From the NCBI GenBank assembly GCA_964633145.1, contig CAZWFE010000003.1, forward strand, positions 1-64,000: a DNA stretch of 64,000 nucleotides, written 5' to 3'. The DNA is from CAJXSD01 sp964633145 (lineage in GTDB: Bacteria > Pseudomonadota > Alphaproteobacteria > Rhodobacterales > Rhodobacteraceae). Shown here piece after piece: positions 54,701 to 62,327 of this stretch; position 1 is the stretch's first letter; each line of letters begins with the position of its first letter. A model generated the notes under the pieces. The model worked only from the letters and a program-made list of their open reading frames with translations. It ran no database searches and was not told the DNA's origin. A program made the position numbers and the translations under genes.

Positions 54701-54976
54701 AACGCCACCGCCCTTGGCCCATCGTTGGGGATCAGCTTGAACGGATATTACAACAGCCAAGATCAGACATTGGATATGCAGGGGGTTTTATCGCCACTGT
54801 ATGTTTTAAATGGGATTGGGTCGATTTTCACCCAAAAAGGCGAAGGACTGTTGGGTTTTAACTTTAACCTGACAGGAAATGTTGATACCCCGCGCGTGTC
54901 CGTGAACCCGATGTCGATTTTTACCCCTGCAATGTTTCGCAACCTGTTTCGACGTCCCCCACCTGTGTTGGAATGA
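51722..54976 (+). CDS. AsmA/DUF3971 family envelope protein (YhdP-like)
   Basis: A 1084-residue protein anchored by one N-terminal helix (about residues 21-45, FLFALGSILTLTACVLVAGF) with the rest in the periplasm. It is largely beta-rich (DUF3971 in the middle, AsmA-like C-terminal region with TLQDVNIYQAPVLLELLNTL). Relatives such as YhdP, TamB and AsmA bridge the membranes and move phospholipids. The start is a GTG with GAGG three bases upstream, a short spacing; a TTG at 51731 is an alternative. queA begins one base after its stop. Confidence 0.8.
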   Translation: MHRLIKKGLSFFKWLRRHPVLRFLFALGSILTLTACVLVAGFVMTLKSRDVVVPAVVRDYVAQQLAQALPDIAIRYDQLRLGLADDWHPQLVLQNVALSQPERAPFLQLSDIQIQFAPESLVAGDLLLTDVSLAGAGVALKRAQDGTIRLRFMTTAADAAAGVDLFDALGAVDAALADPSFDRFSSIDLSGLTVQFDDARANRRYVVDGARLHLSRQADILRIRADMALLSGGADIATLELNYDSPIGQRRAEFGLTLSDMPARDIADQSPALAWLSPLDAPISGALRGGWDDNAAVLPLNATLQIGAGLVQPSDQVRPIPFDQARTYFTYDPSQQSIEFAEISVQAPDMNLAATGYADLLGTQTDPQGFIGQFQFSNVTANPLGLFEQALSVSQASLDFQLGLTPFDLEIRNFYLQDAASGAQVIATSRVRAPQSGWDVAVNAMTEQTDLETVLRFWPLDFKPKPRKWVADNITAALLHDVQFSLRASGQNKPNALTSFWFDQAQFKALKTFPEITGASGKFQAYDYRTTVVLDQGHITSPKGGKIELNDSFFVIPDTRIKPSPAQVALRYDAAIPDLMWLLDHDPIKLMTRLKRDADFVAGRATGQADLNFILRPGLKEPDIGYSVFADLRDVTSSVLIPDRQFAAPALKLELQDRELEISGDASVNQVDLTGAFRASVGVAPKFDPVATVRSNVGQAELSQLGIATPEGLFSGKADAEMQITFAKGVAPEFKVTTDLVGISARLDPLGWAKGKNRAGKLDISGAFAAGRALENISLSAAGLTATGRGVFDGPRFQSLNLDRVSYGSVLDAPVVVPAQGALKILGGRASLPQTASSSRSKGREMTVRLDRLDLSESYFLTQFSADLAANGSGVFRGVLNDRVRVDGRISSKKGVRRVSVTSKNAGRVLDAIGLVKDASGGAMNLTLVPRAEGGFDGSATLQDVNIYQAPVLLELLNTLSVVGLLDQLRGAGLLMNEIEAKFRVADKQVIIENATALGPSLGISLNGYYNSQDQTLDMQGVLSPLYVLNGIGSIFTQKGEGLLGFNFNLTGNVDTPRVSVNPMSIFTPAMFRNLFRRPPPVLE

Positions 54977-54977
54977 T

Positions 54978-56036
54978 ATGAACCTGTCAGATTTTGATTT
55001 TGACCTACCCGAAGAATTAATTGCCACACGTCCCGTATCGCCGCGATCATCGGCACGGATGCTGGTGGCACGGGGGGGGCATTTTGCCGATCAAATCGTG
55101 TCTGATTTGCCCGATATATTAACCCCACAGGATCGATTGGTGATCAATACAACCAAGGTAATCCCCGCACGCCTGTTTGGCCTGCGCAAACGCGCGCCAT
55201 CCTCGGGTGGAACGGGTACCGCCAAAATCGAAGTGACCTTGCTGGAGCCAGATGCATCTGGCGCGTGGTCTGCATTGATCAAACCGCTGCGCAAGGTGAA
55301 CATGGGCGAAATAATCCAATTCGACGCAGGGTTGACTGCACAATTGGTTGGCAAACAAGACGGTCAGGCCCGGTTGATGTTCAACCTATCGGGGGATGAT
55401 TTTGATCAAGCCTTGGATGCCTGCGGGGCTATGCCGTTGCCGCCTTATATTGCATCCAAACGTGCCGCGGATGATCGTGATAAAACCGACTATCAAACCG
55501 TTTTTGCCACCGAACGCGGATCGGTTGCGGCCCCTACAGCATCGCTGCATTTTGATGAAACCCTGTTGGCAGCGTTACGGGCTAGGGGTGTGCAGTTTTC
55601 GTATGTCACCTTGCACGTCGGGGCGGGCACGTTTTTGCCCGTCAAGGTGGACGACATCACCACCCATAAAATGCACGCCGAATGGGGCGCGGTGTCGCAA
55701 ACTGCGGCCCAAGAAATCAATGACACCAAATCAAAGGGCGGGCGCGTGATCCCCGTTGGCACCACCGCGCTGCGGTTAATCGAAACCGCTGCGCGTGACA
55801 CTGGCGTTATTCAGGAATGGTCGGGTGATACAGATATTTTTATCTATCCCGGGTTCAAATTTAACGTGGCCGATGCCTTGATGACCAATTTCCATTTACC
55901 CAAGAGCACATTGGTCATGTTGGTTGCCGCATTGATGGGCCAAGAGGTGACACAAATGCTGTATGACCATGCTATATTAAATCGTTATAGGTTTTTTTCG
56001 TATGGCGATTCGTCGCTTTTGATCCCTCAGGGATAA
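54978..56036 (+). CDS. queA: S-adenosylmethionine:tRNA ribosyltransferase-isomerase
   Basis: Makes epoxyqueuosine in tRNA by transferring the ribosyl group from SAM. The 352 residues show DLPEELIATRP, RLVINTTKVIPARL, GSVAAPTASLHF and HVGAGTFLPVK. It follows the AsmA-type gene by one base, probably co-transcribed. No queG is in the window. Confidence 0.96.
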   Translation: MNLSDFDFDLPEELIATRPVSPRSSARMLVARGGHFADQIVSDLPDILTPQDRLVINTTKVIPARLFGLRKRAPSSGGTGTAKIEVTLLEPDASGAWSALIKPLRKVNMGEIIQFDAGLTAQLVGKQDGQARLMFNLSGDDFDQALDACGAMPLPPYIASKRAADDRDKTDYQTVFATERGSVAAPTASLHFDETLLAALRARGVQFSYVTLHVGAGTFLPVKVDDITTHKMHAEWGAVSQTAAQEINDTKSKGGRVIPVGTTALRLIETAARDTGVIQEWSGDTDIFIYPGFKFNVADALMTNFHLPKSTLVMLVAALMGQEVTQMLYDHAILNRYRFFSYGDSSLLIPQG

Positions 56037-56081
56037 TCTTGTCGCGATAGCTAGGGGCGACACACCATTAAGGACATTGGC

Positions 56082-57332
56082 ATGATTCTGGTTTTAAAAA
56101 ATTCTTGGGCCTTATTATTCGGAATCTTGCTGCTGATGGTTGGCAATGGATTGCAGGGGACCCTGCTGGGTGTGCGTGGCGAAATGGAGGGGTTTTCCAC
56201 AATGGAAATGTCCATTGTGATGTCATCCTATTTCGTGGGCTTCCTCGGTGCCAGCCGAATGGTGCCAGATTTGATCCGCCGCGTGGGGCATGTGCGCGTT
56301 TTTGCGGCGCTGGCGTCCTTTGTTTCGGCGGTCTTGATCCTGTATCCGGCTTGGGCCAATCCATGGGCTTGGGCCGTGGGCCGTGTGATAATCGGATTTG
56401 CCTATTGCGGGGTCTATGTCACAGCCGAAAGCTGGCTGAACAACGCCGCCACCAATGAAACCCGGGGGCAGGCACTGTCGGCCTATATGATTGCAACCAC
56501 TTTGGGTATTATTGTGGCCCAAGGCCTGTTGTTATTGGCCGATCCGGGCGGATATACGCTGTTTATCATCATTTCGGTACTGGTATCCGTATCCTTTGCC
56601 CCGATTTTATTGTCGATCAGTCCAACGCCGGCCTTTGACAGCACGGCCCCAATGCAGCTTACGAAACTGTTAAAAACATCACCGCTCGGCTGTGTCGGTA
56701 TGTTTTTGATGGGTGGAATTTTTGCCGCGCAATTTGGGATGTCGGCTGTTTTTGCCACCAAAATTGGGTTGGGTTTGGCACAGCTATCGACATTTGTTGC
56801 GGCGTTTTATGTGGGCGGCTTGATATTGCAATATCCGATCGGCTGGTTGTCGGATCGCATGGACCGGCGTGCATTGATTTGTATCATTGCATCTGCGGGC
56901 GCGATTGCGGCGCTGTTGCCGCTGTTGGCTGGAACTTATTTTTATCTGCTCTTGGTGTCAGCCTTTGTGATTGGTGGTATGTCGAACCCGCTTTATTCGC
57001 TGTTAATTGCGCATACCAATGACTTTGTCGCGGTCGAAGATATGGCCGCATCCTCCAGCGGGCTGTTGTTCATCAATGGGTTAGGGGCCATTTTAGGCCC
57101 AATCGTTGTGGGGCAGATGATGGATCTGATGGGCGCGCAGGGATTTTTCGTGATTATCGTTGTCCTGTTGGGGCTGCTTGGGGGCTACGCTGCCTATCGT
57201 CGTACACGCCGCGCCGCCGTTGAGGACACGATGACCTATGCCAACGTTTCCCCAACCTCATCCATGATGGCTGTCGAAATCGCCCAAGAATACGCGATTG
57301 AAACAGCCGCCGAAGAAGAGGCTGCGACATAA
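56082..57332 (+). CDS. Major facilitator superfamily transporter
   Basis: A 416-residue inner-membrane protein with about twelve hydrophobic helices. MFS loops are visible: GASRMVPDLIRRVGHVR after helix two and the inner GWLSDRMDRRALI in the second half (the DRMDRR-type loop). It looks like the YcaD/CynX subgroup. AAGGAC precedes the ATG. Substrate not determinable. Confidence 0.85.
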   Translation: MILVLKNSWALLFGILLLMVGNGLQGTLLGVRGEMEGFSTMEMSIVMSSYFVGFLGASRMVPDLIRRVGHVRVFAALASFVSAVLILYPAWANPWAWAVGRVIIGFAYCGVYVTAESWLNNAATNETRGQALSAYMIATTLGIIVAQGLLLLADPGGYTLFIIISVLVSVSFAPILLSISPTPAFDSTAPMQLTKLLKTSPLGCVGMFLMGGIFAAQFGMSAVFATKIGLGLAQLSTFVAAFYVGGLILQYPIGWLSDRMDRRALICIIASAGAIAALLPLLAGTYFYLLLVSAFVIGGMSNPLYSLLIAHTNDFVAVEDMAASSSGLLFINGLGAILGPIVVGQMMDLMGAQGFFVIIVVLLGLLGGYAAYRRTRRAAVEDTMTYANVSPTSSMMAVEIAQEYAIETAAEEEAAT

Positions 57333-57438
57333 CCGCAACAGGTCACACAAGCGTAACAGTATTGTAACAAAATATGACTTAAGTTGCCTGTTATTCTATG
57401 TCACCCTGACATTAGGCGTAATGACGTGGGAGGGGCAC

Positions 57439-58017
57439 ATGTCAGTCGAACAAGTGTTGGAATTTTGGCTGGATCAGGTCGGGCCAGAGGGCTGGTATAA
57501 CGCCAGCCCAGAATTGGACAAACAAATTCACGATCAATTTTTTGGGCTGTGGTCTGAAATTATTCACGGCAAACATGGGATGTGGTTGACATACCCGTCC
57601 GGTGCTTTGGCCTATATTATTGTAACCGATCAGTTTTCACGCAATATGTTTCGTGGAACAGGACAGTCCTTTGCCAGTGATCGTATTGCATTATGTGCTG
57701 CGAAATCCAGTATCAATCAGGATTGGGATTTAAAGATTGATGCGCCAGCGCGGCAATTTTTCTATATGCCATTGATGCATTCGGAAAACCTGTCAGATCA
57801 GGAACGGTGTGTGCGATTAATGAAATCGCGTCTAACGCAGGATCCATCAAATCTGATCCATGCACAGGTCCATCGACAGGTTATTCGTCAGTTCGGGCGA
57901 TTTCCCTATCGAAATCAAGCGCTTGATCGCAAAGATACCCAGCCTGAAACAGCGTATCTGGCTGCCGGTGGCTATGGTTTGACCTATGAACAAATGACAG
58001 CTGCATTGTCTGCATAG
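57439..58017 (+). CDS. DUF924 family protein
   Basis: A 192-residue helical, TPR-like protein of unknown function. Hallmarks: VLEFWLDQVGPEGWY near the start, LAYIIVTDQFSRNMFRGT, and RFPYRNQALDR. The ATG at 57439 has GGGAGGGG upstream; earlier in-frame starts are unlikely. It stands alone between the MFS and lpdA genes. Confidence 0.85.
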   Translation: MSVEQVLEFWLDQVGPEGWYNASPELDKQIHDQFFGLWSEIIHGKHGMWLTYPSGALAYIIVTDQFSRNMFRGTGQSFASDRIALCAAKSSINQDWDLKIDAPARQFFYMPLMHSENLSDQERCVRLMKSRLTQDPSNLIHAQVHRQVIRQFGRFPYRNQALDRKDTQPETAYLAAGGYGLTYEQMTAALSA

Positions 58018-58045
58018 CTAGACGATTGAAACGCGGAAAAAAATA

Positions 58046-58069
58046 GTTTAACGTTAAACAGAATTTAAT
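58046..58069. promoter_or_regulatory. Palindrome and CtrA-like spacing upstream of lpdA
   Basis: GTTTAACGTTAAAC at 58046-58059 is a perfect 14-bp palindrome 25 bases before the lpdA start. Overlapping it, TTAA at 58054, seven bases and TTAAT resemble a CtrA box with one mismatch. Either may be an operator; the region is AT-rich, so chance is possible. Confidence 0.35.
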
Positions 58070-58084
58070 TTTCTGAGGTTGAAC

Positions 58085-59479
58085 ATGTCCGCACAGTCTT
58101 TCGATGTTGTTGTTATTGGCGCAGGTCCAGGGGGCTACGTCGCCGCAATTCGCGCCGCGCAGTTGGGATTAAAAACCGCAATTGTCGAACGCGAACACAT
58201 GGGCGGCATTTGCTTGAATTGGGGCTGTATCCCGACCAAGGCGTTGCTACGGTCTGCAGATGTGTTTCACCTGATGCATCGCGCCAAAGAATTTGGCCTA
58301 TCTGCGCAAAATCTGGGCTTTGATCTGGATGCTGTTGTGGCACGCTCGCGCGCAGTGTCAAAACAACTCAATCAAGGTATTGGCCACCTGATGAAGAAAA
58401 ACAAAATTACCGTATTTATGGGCGCCGCCAAAATTGCCAAAGCGGGACAGGTTGTTGTGACCACCGAAAAAGGCAGCGAAACCCTGAACGGAAAAAATAT
58501 CGTTCTAGCGACCGGCGCGCGTGCGCGTGAATTACCAGGGCTTGAGGCCGACGGCGAGCGCGTATGGACCTATAAACATGCGCTTACGCCTAAACGGATG
58601 CCCAAGAAATTACTGGTCATCGGCTCTGGCGCCATCGGGATAGAATTCGCCAGTTTTTACAATACAATGGGCGCAGACACCACAGTGGTTGAGGTCATGG
58701 ACCGTGTCTTGCCCGTAGAGGACGCCGAAATTTCCGCATTTGCGAAAAAACAGTTTGAAAAGCAAGGCATGAAGATCCTGGAAAAAACCATGGTCAAACA
58801 GCTTGATCGATCCGCAGACAAAGTTGTGGCGCATATCGAAGCAAATGGCAAAGTCACGAAACAAGAATTCGATACCGTGATTTCCGCCGTGGGGATCGTC
58901 GGCAATGTCGAAAACCTTGGGCTCGAAACCTTGGGCGTGAAAATTGATCGCACCCACGTTGTCGTCGATGAATACTGCCGCACTGGTGTGCCTGGGCTTT
59001 ATGCGATTGGCGATATCGCCGGTGCTCCGTGGCTTGCCCATAAAGCCAGCCACGAAGGCATGATGGTCGCAGAACACATCGCAGGTAAAACGGTGCACCC
59101 TATCAAGCCGAACACCATTGCCGGCTGCACCTATTGCCATCCGCAGGTGGCCAGCGTTGGCCTCAGCGAAGCCAAAGCGAAAGAGGCTGGCTACCAAATT
59201 AAGGTTGGTCGTTTCCCCTTTATCGGAAACGGCAAAGCCATCGCGCTTGGCGAAGCAGAAGGTTTGGTCAAAACCGTTTTCGATGCGAAAACAGGTGAAC
59301 TCTTAGGCGCACATATGGTCGGCGCAGAAGTAACAGAAATGATTCAAGGATATGTGATCGGTCGCCAACTCGAAACCACAGAAGAAGACCTGATGCACAC
59401 AGTATTCCCCCATCCGACCCTGTCCGAAATGATGCATGAAAGTGTTTTGGACGCCTATGGCCGAGCGGTGCATATGTAA
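58085..59479 (+). CDS. lpdA: Dihydrolipoyl dehydrogenase
   Basis: E3 component of 2-oxoacid dehydrogenase or glycine cleavage complexes. The 464 residues hold the FAD motif GAGPGG at residues 12-17, the redox pair Cys43/Cys48 in GICLNWGCIPTK, the NAD motif GSGAIGIEFAS and the C-terminal HPTLSEMMHE with the catalytic His. I use the ATG at 58085 with GAGG upstream; a TTG at 58079 is in frame. No complex partner genes are adjacent, so which complex it serves is open. Confidence 0.94.
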   Translation: MSAQSFDVVVIGAGPGGYVAAIRAAQLGLKTAIVEREHMGGICLNWGCIPTKALLRSADVFHLMHRAKEFGLSAQNLGFDLDAVVARSRAVSKQLNQGIGHLMKKNKITVFMGAAKIAKAGQVVVTTEKGSETLNGKNIVLATGARARELPGLEADGERVWTYKHALTPKRMPKKLLVIGSGAIGIEFASFYNTMGADTTVVEVMDRVLPVEDAEISAFAKKQFEKQGMKILEKTMVKQLDRSADKVVAHIEANGKVTKQEFDTVISAVGIVGNVENLGLETLGVKIDRTHVVVDEYCRTGVPGLYAIGDIAGAPWLAHKASHEGMMVAEHIAGKTVHPIKPNTIAGCTYCHPQVASVGLSEAKAKEAGYQIKVGRFPFIGNGKAIALGEAEGLVKTVFDAKTGELLGAHMVGAEVTEMIQGYVIGRQLETTEEDLMHTVFPHPTLSEMMHESVLDAYGRAVHM

Positions 59480-59490
59480 TTTATAAAATG

Positions 59491-59520
59491 GTATGCACCC
59501 AGTCGGGTGCATACTTGATC
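59491..59520 (+). terminator. Terminator of lpdA
   Basis: A perfect 10-bp stem, GTATGCACCC / GGGTGCATAC, with loop AGTC, 11 bases after the stop codon. The following TTGATCTT tract is only partly T-rich. Confidence 0.7.
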
Positions 59521-59522
59521 TT

Positions 59523-59571
59523 GCGCGCTATCGCGCGATGCCTCCGGCGGGGATATTTTTAGACAAAAAAT
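59523..59571 (+). repeat. Intergenic repeat, copy 3
   Basis: A GCGCG hairpin region, CCTCCGGCGG, then GGGATATTTTTAGACAAAAAATG, given here as GGGATATTTTTAG and ACAAAAAATG. Faces an opposite copy at 59685-59745. Confidence 0.55.
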
Positions 59572-59684
59572 GTAAAACCCTGTGCTTCTTAATTGAAACA
59601 GAGGGTCATTTCTTGTCACGGTCATCGGCGTCCCCGCCTGTACCGCAAGACCAAGATTACACGATACAGTTAACAAAACGTTAC

Positions 59685-59745
59685 ATTTTTTGTCGGAAAA
59701 TATCCCGGGGGTAGGCCGTAGGCCAAGGGGGCAGAGCCCCCTTAA
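59685..59745 (-). repeat. Intergenic repeat, copy 4, with terminator-like stem
   Basis: On the minus strand, AAGGGGGC TCT GCCCCCTT forms an 8-bp stem just after the methyltransferase stop, then CCCCCGGGATATTTTCC and GACAAAAAATG. Inverted relative to copy 3. The space 59572-59684 between them holds nothing else I recognise. Confidence 0.6.
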
Positions 59746-59754
59746 ATGATGGTA

Positions 59755-60807
59755 TCATCCGCGCCGACGTCCGCCGCGACGTCCACCCCGTCCACCATCA
59801 GCTGTGCCGCCGTTTGGTTTGTTGAAGTTGATCCACGCTCCACCATGTGGGTCGTTATTCGTCAAAAGATTTGCCGCTCGGATTGCTTCCATTTCTTTGC
59901 CAGGGCGTGGTTTTGTGCTGCCCATGCCAAAGACGGTCACAAAGGTTTCGTCGTCCATATCGGCTGGGATGATAATTCCTGCTGCTTCTACTTCGGCCTT
60001 TTTCTCGGCGATCTTTTTCTGTGTGATCGGCAGAGCGACTGGGTTCATAATTGCAGATGTCATGCCCGCGCCCATAGCCATTGGCAAAAATGCATTATTG
60101 ATACCGTGGCGATTGGGCAGACCAAATGAAACGTTAGACGCGCCACATGTTGTGTTTACGCCCAGTTCTTCGCGCAAGCGGCGTACCAGTGTAAAGACCT
60201 GCTGACCCGCTGTCGCCATCGCGCCGATCGGCATAACCAACGGATCGACGACGATATCATGCGCAGGGATCCCAAAGTCAGCGGCACGTTCTACGATTTT
60301 TTTCGCGACGGCAAAACGGACGTCGGGGTCTTCGGAGATTCCGGTATCGTCATTTGAAATGGCGACGACAGGAACGTTGTATTTTTTGACCAGCGGCAGG
60401 ACGAATTCCAAGCGGTCTTCTTCGCCTGTGACCGAGTTTAGCAGTGGGCGACCTTCGGCGGCTTTCAGGCCTGCTTCTAGTGCTTCTGGTACAGAACTAT
60501 CGATGCACAGTGGCACATCAACAAGCCTTTGGACCAGGTTCACAATCGCCGTCATCAATGGCGGTTCTGTTTCATTTGGGTTTGGGTTTGAATTGTAAAC
60601 AACGCCTGCGTTGATATCTAGGATATTTGCGCCGGCTAGGACTTGGGCAAGCGCGTCTTTTTCAACGGTAGAGAAATCACCAGCCTCAAGTTCGGCAGCC
60701 AATTTTTTACGCCCTGTCGGGTTGATGCGTTCACCAATAACGCAAAACGGCTGATCAAAGCCTAAGATCGCTGTTTTGCTTTTGGATTCAACAACTGTTT
60801 TAACCAT
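59755..60807 (-). CDS. Methyltetrahydrofolate:corrinoid methyltransferase family protein
   Basis: A 350-residue pterin-binding TIM-barrel protein like AcsE and MtgA, which exchange methyl groups between a corrinoid protein and tetrahydrofolate. Motifs: FCVIGERINPTGRKKL, ILDINAGVV, PLCIDSS, then LNSVTGEEDR and TCGASNVSFGLPNR. The last 18 residues are an Arg/Gly-rich tail (GGRGGRRGGRRRG), not part of the known fold. It is the last gene of an operon with the MetF-like and 'virulence factor' genes. In combination with the MttB-like gene at 1.9 kb it suggests demethylation into the folate pool; the corrinoid partner is missing from the window. Confidence 0.85.
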   Translation of the reverse strand: MVKTVVESKSKTAILGFDQPFCVIGERINPTGRKKLAAELEAGDFSTVEKDALAQVLAGANILDINAGVVYNSNPNPNETEPPLMTAIVNLVQRLVDVPLCIDSSVPEALEAGLKAAEGRPLLNSVTGEEDRLEFVLPLVKKYNVPVVAISNDDTGISEDPDVRFAVAKKIVERAADFGIPAHDIVVDPLVMPIGAMATAGQQVFTLVRRLREELGVNTTCGASNVSFGLPNRHGINNAFLPMAMGAGMTSAIMNPVALPITQKKIAEKKAEVEAAGIIIPADMDDETFVTVFGMGSTKPRPGKEMEAIRAANLLTNNDPHGGAWINFNKPNGGTADGGRGGRRGGRRRG

Positions 60808-60818
60808 TTTTTATTTCC

Positions 60819-61742
60819 TTACGCTGCATTTGCCGGCACGCCTGCAGCGCCGCCGTTTTCTGTGACCCATGTCGCATTCGTTTTGATCCCGCCTAGTGGG
60901 AAAAAGTGGACATGTTCGATATTAAAGTTCGGGTTTGCCGCTTTGTGTGCAGCCAGTTCTGCCAGAACCTCGGTCGGTTCATAGGGCAGCAGAAGTTTGG
61001 AGACGTCCATCGCGCGTTTTTGCAAAACCTTAAGCGACGGACCAACGCCACATGCGATCGCAAATTTGATCAAAGTTTGCAGTTTTGCAGGACCTGCGAT
61101 GCCGATATGAATGGGCAATGTGATACCCGCGTCGGACAGGTCATTGGCCCAATTTATGATGGGTTTCGCATCAAAACAGAACTGTGTTGCCAGGGCCATT
61201 TCTGCATCTGTTGTATCACAGAATTTCTGTTTCCATTGCAGCGCTGCATCAACGTTTTTGCGTGATCCGTCTGGGTCGATATCTTTGTTTCCCTCGGGGT
61301 GGCCAGCGACATGCAGGCGTTTAAAGCCAGCTTTATCGAACAGCCCTGTTTCCAGCAACTGCATTGAGCTGTCGAAATCACCATGCGGGTGTGTCACACC
61401 GCCAGCCAACAGCAAGGCTTGGTCTACATTTGCTTCGCCTTGATAGCGCGCAATCCAGTCACCCAGTGTATCTGCATCTTTGATGATACGCGCAGGAAAA
61501 TGCGGCATGACGTCGAAACCTTCGGAATTGATCCGTTTTGCGGTGGCGACCATTTCTTCGATTGGGGTGCCTTCGATATGGGCGATATAGACGCGGGTGC
61601 CGGTTGGCAGGATATCACGAAAATCCGCAACTTTTTCTGCTGTACGCGGCATGACCTCAATCGAAAACCCTTGCAAAAACGCTTCCATTTCTGGTGTGGA
61701 AGTTTGCGGTTCATCTTTCTTTTTGAAATTAAACAAAGCCAT
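60819..61742 (-). CDS. Methylenetetrahydrofolate reductase-like protein
   Basis: A 307-residue MetF-fold flavoprotein. Features: DILPTGTRVYIAHIEGTP near the start, DVMPHFPARII, LLLAGGVTHPHGDF, and the HVAGHPEGNK stretch typical of MTHFR; the FAD site is plausible. It may run either methyl-THF oxidation (demethylation direction) or methionine synthesis. The ATG at 61742 follows GGGAGGC. It lies 11 bases before the methyltransferase gene, which supports a joint role in one-carbon flow. Confidence 0.85.
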   Translation of the reverse strand: MALFNFKKKDEPQTSTPEMEAFLQGFSIEVMPRTAEKVADFRDILPTGTRVYIAHIEGTPIEEMVATAKRINSEGFDVMPHFPARIIKDADTLGDWIARYQGEANVDQALLLAGGVTHPHGDFDSSMQLLETGLFDKAGFKRLHVAGHPEGNKDIDPDGSRKNVDAALQWKQKFCDTTDAEMALATQFCFDAKPIINWANDLSDAGITLPIHIGIAGPAKLQTLIKFAIACGVGPSLKVLQKRAMDVSKLLLPYEPTEVLAELAAHKAANPNFNIEHVHFFPLGGIKTNATWVTENGGAAGVPANAA

Positions 61743-61770
61743 AGTGGCCTCCCATAAGTTGAACAGGGCC

Positions 61771-62067
61771 TTAGTCCCAGCCGTCATTAGCAATTAGCGC
61801 TTTTAGGCGCTCTTGATCATATTCCGCCTCAATTCGCTGGGCCTCGGCCTCGGCGATTTCATCGGGATCACCCTCTATTGTCACGGGATCAGATTTGCGC
61901 CATTCGGATAAATAATCATCCGTGCCGTCCATGCCGCCTTTCATGGCTGCACGGTCGATGGCCTGTTCAAAGCGTTCGGCCAACAAACGTTTTGACCCTT
62001 TGCGTCCACGGCCAACGATGACCTGTGCCGGCATATCGCGCCAATAAATGATCGTTACCTCTGGCAT
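61771..62067 (-). CDS. 'Virulence factor' family (PF13769-like) small protein
   Basis: A 98-residue protein, beta/alpha, named after a family label only; there is no reason to expect virulence. It reads VTIIYWRDMPAQVIVGRGRKGSK, split as YWRDMPAQ and GRGRKGSK, then RFEQAIDRAAMK, TDDYLSEWRKSDP and an acidic, Ala-rich end. First gene of the folate operon, 28 bases before the MetF-like gene. The pairing suggests a role in one-carbon metabolism. Confidence 0.75.
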   Translation of the reverse strand: MPEVTIIYWRDMPAQVIVGRGRKGSKRLLAERFEQAIDRAAMKGGMDGTDDYLSEWRKSDPVTIEGDPDEIAEAEAQRIEAEYDQERLKALIANDGWD

Positions 62068-62265
62068 GTCTGATTCCCTCTTAATGCTGTTATGGGATGT
62101 ACGGCAGGATGCCGCATTGTTTGTGTCGATTTTCGACAGGTGCGCGGCATTCCGCGACCTTTAATAAATTAACTTAAGCACATGGCGATGAACAGGGGAT
62201 GGGCGCGTCATAAAATTCAATATCATTATGAATTGGCACAAGTGTTTATTTTTCAAACAGATGAC

Positions 62266-62294
62266 TTGCGGTGTCGACGAATGAGGCGTATCCT
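62266..62294 (+). promoter_or_regulatory. Candidate promoter of ppx/gppA
   Basis: TTGCGG, a 17-base spacer and TATCCT, ending 33 bases before the start codon. Alphaproteobacterial-style -35/-10 by eye. Confidence 0.3.
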
Positions 62295-62327
62295 AAAGGT
62301 AACTTAAACATAGGAGGGCGTGACGTC

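Noticed and set aside
59493..59714. 73-residue plus-strand frame after lpdA
   Set aside because: Runs through the lpdA terminator and both repeat copies, with no ribosome site; translation of repeats.
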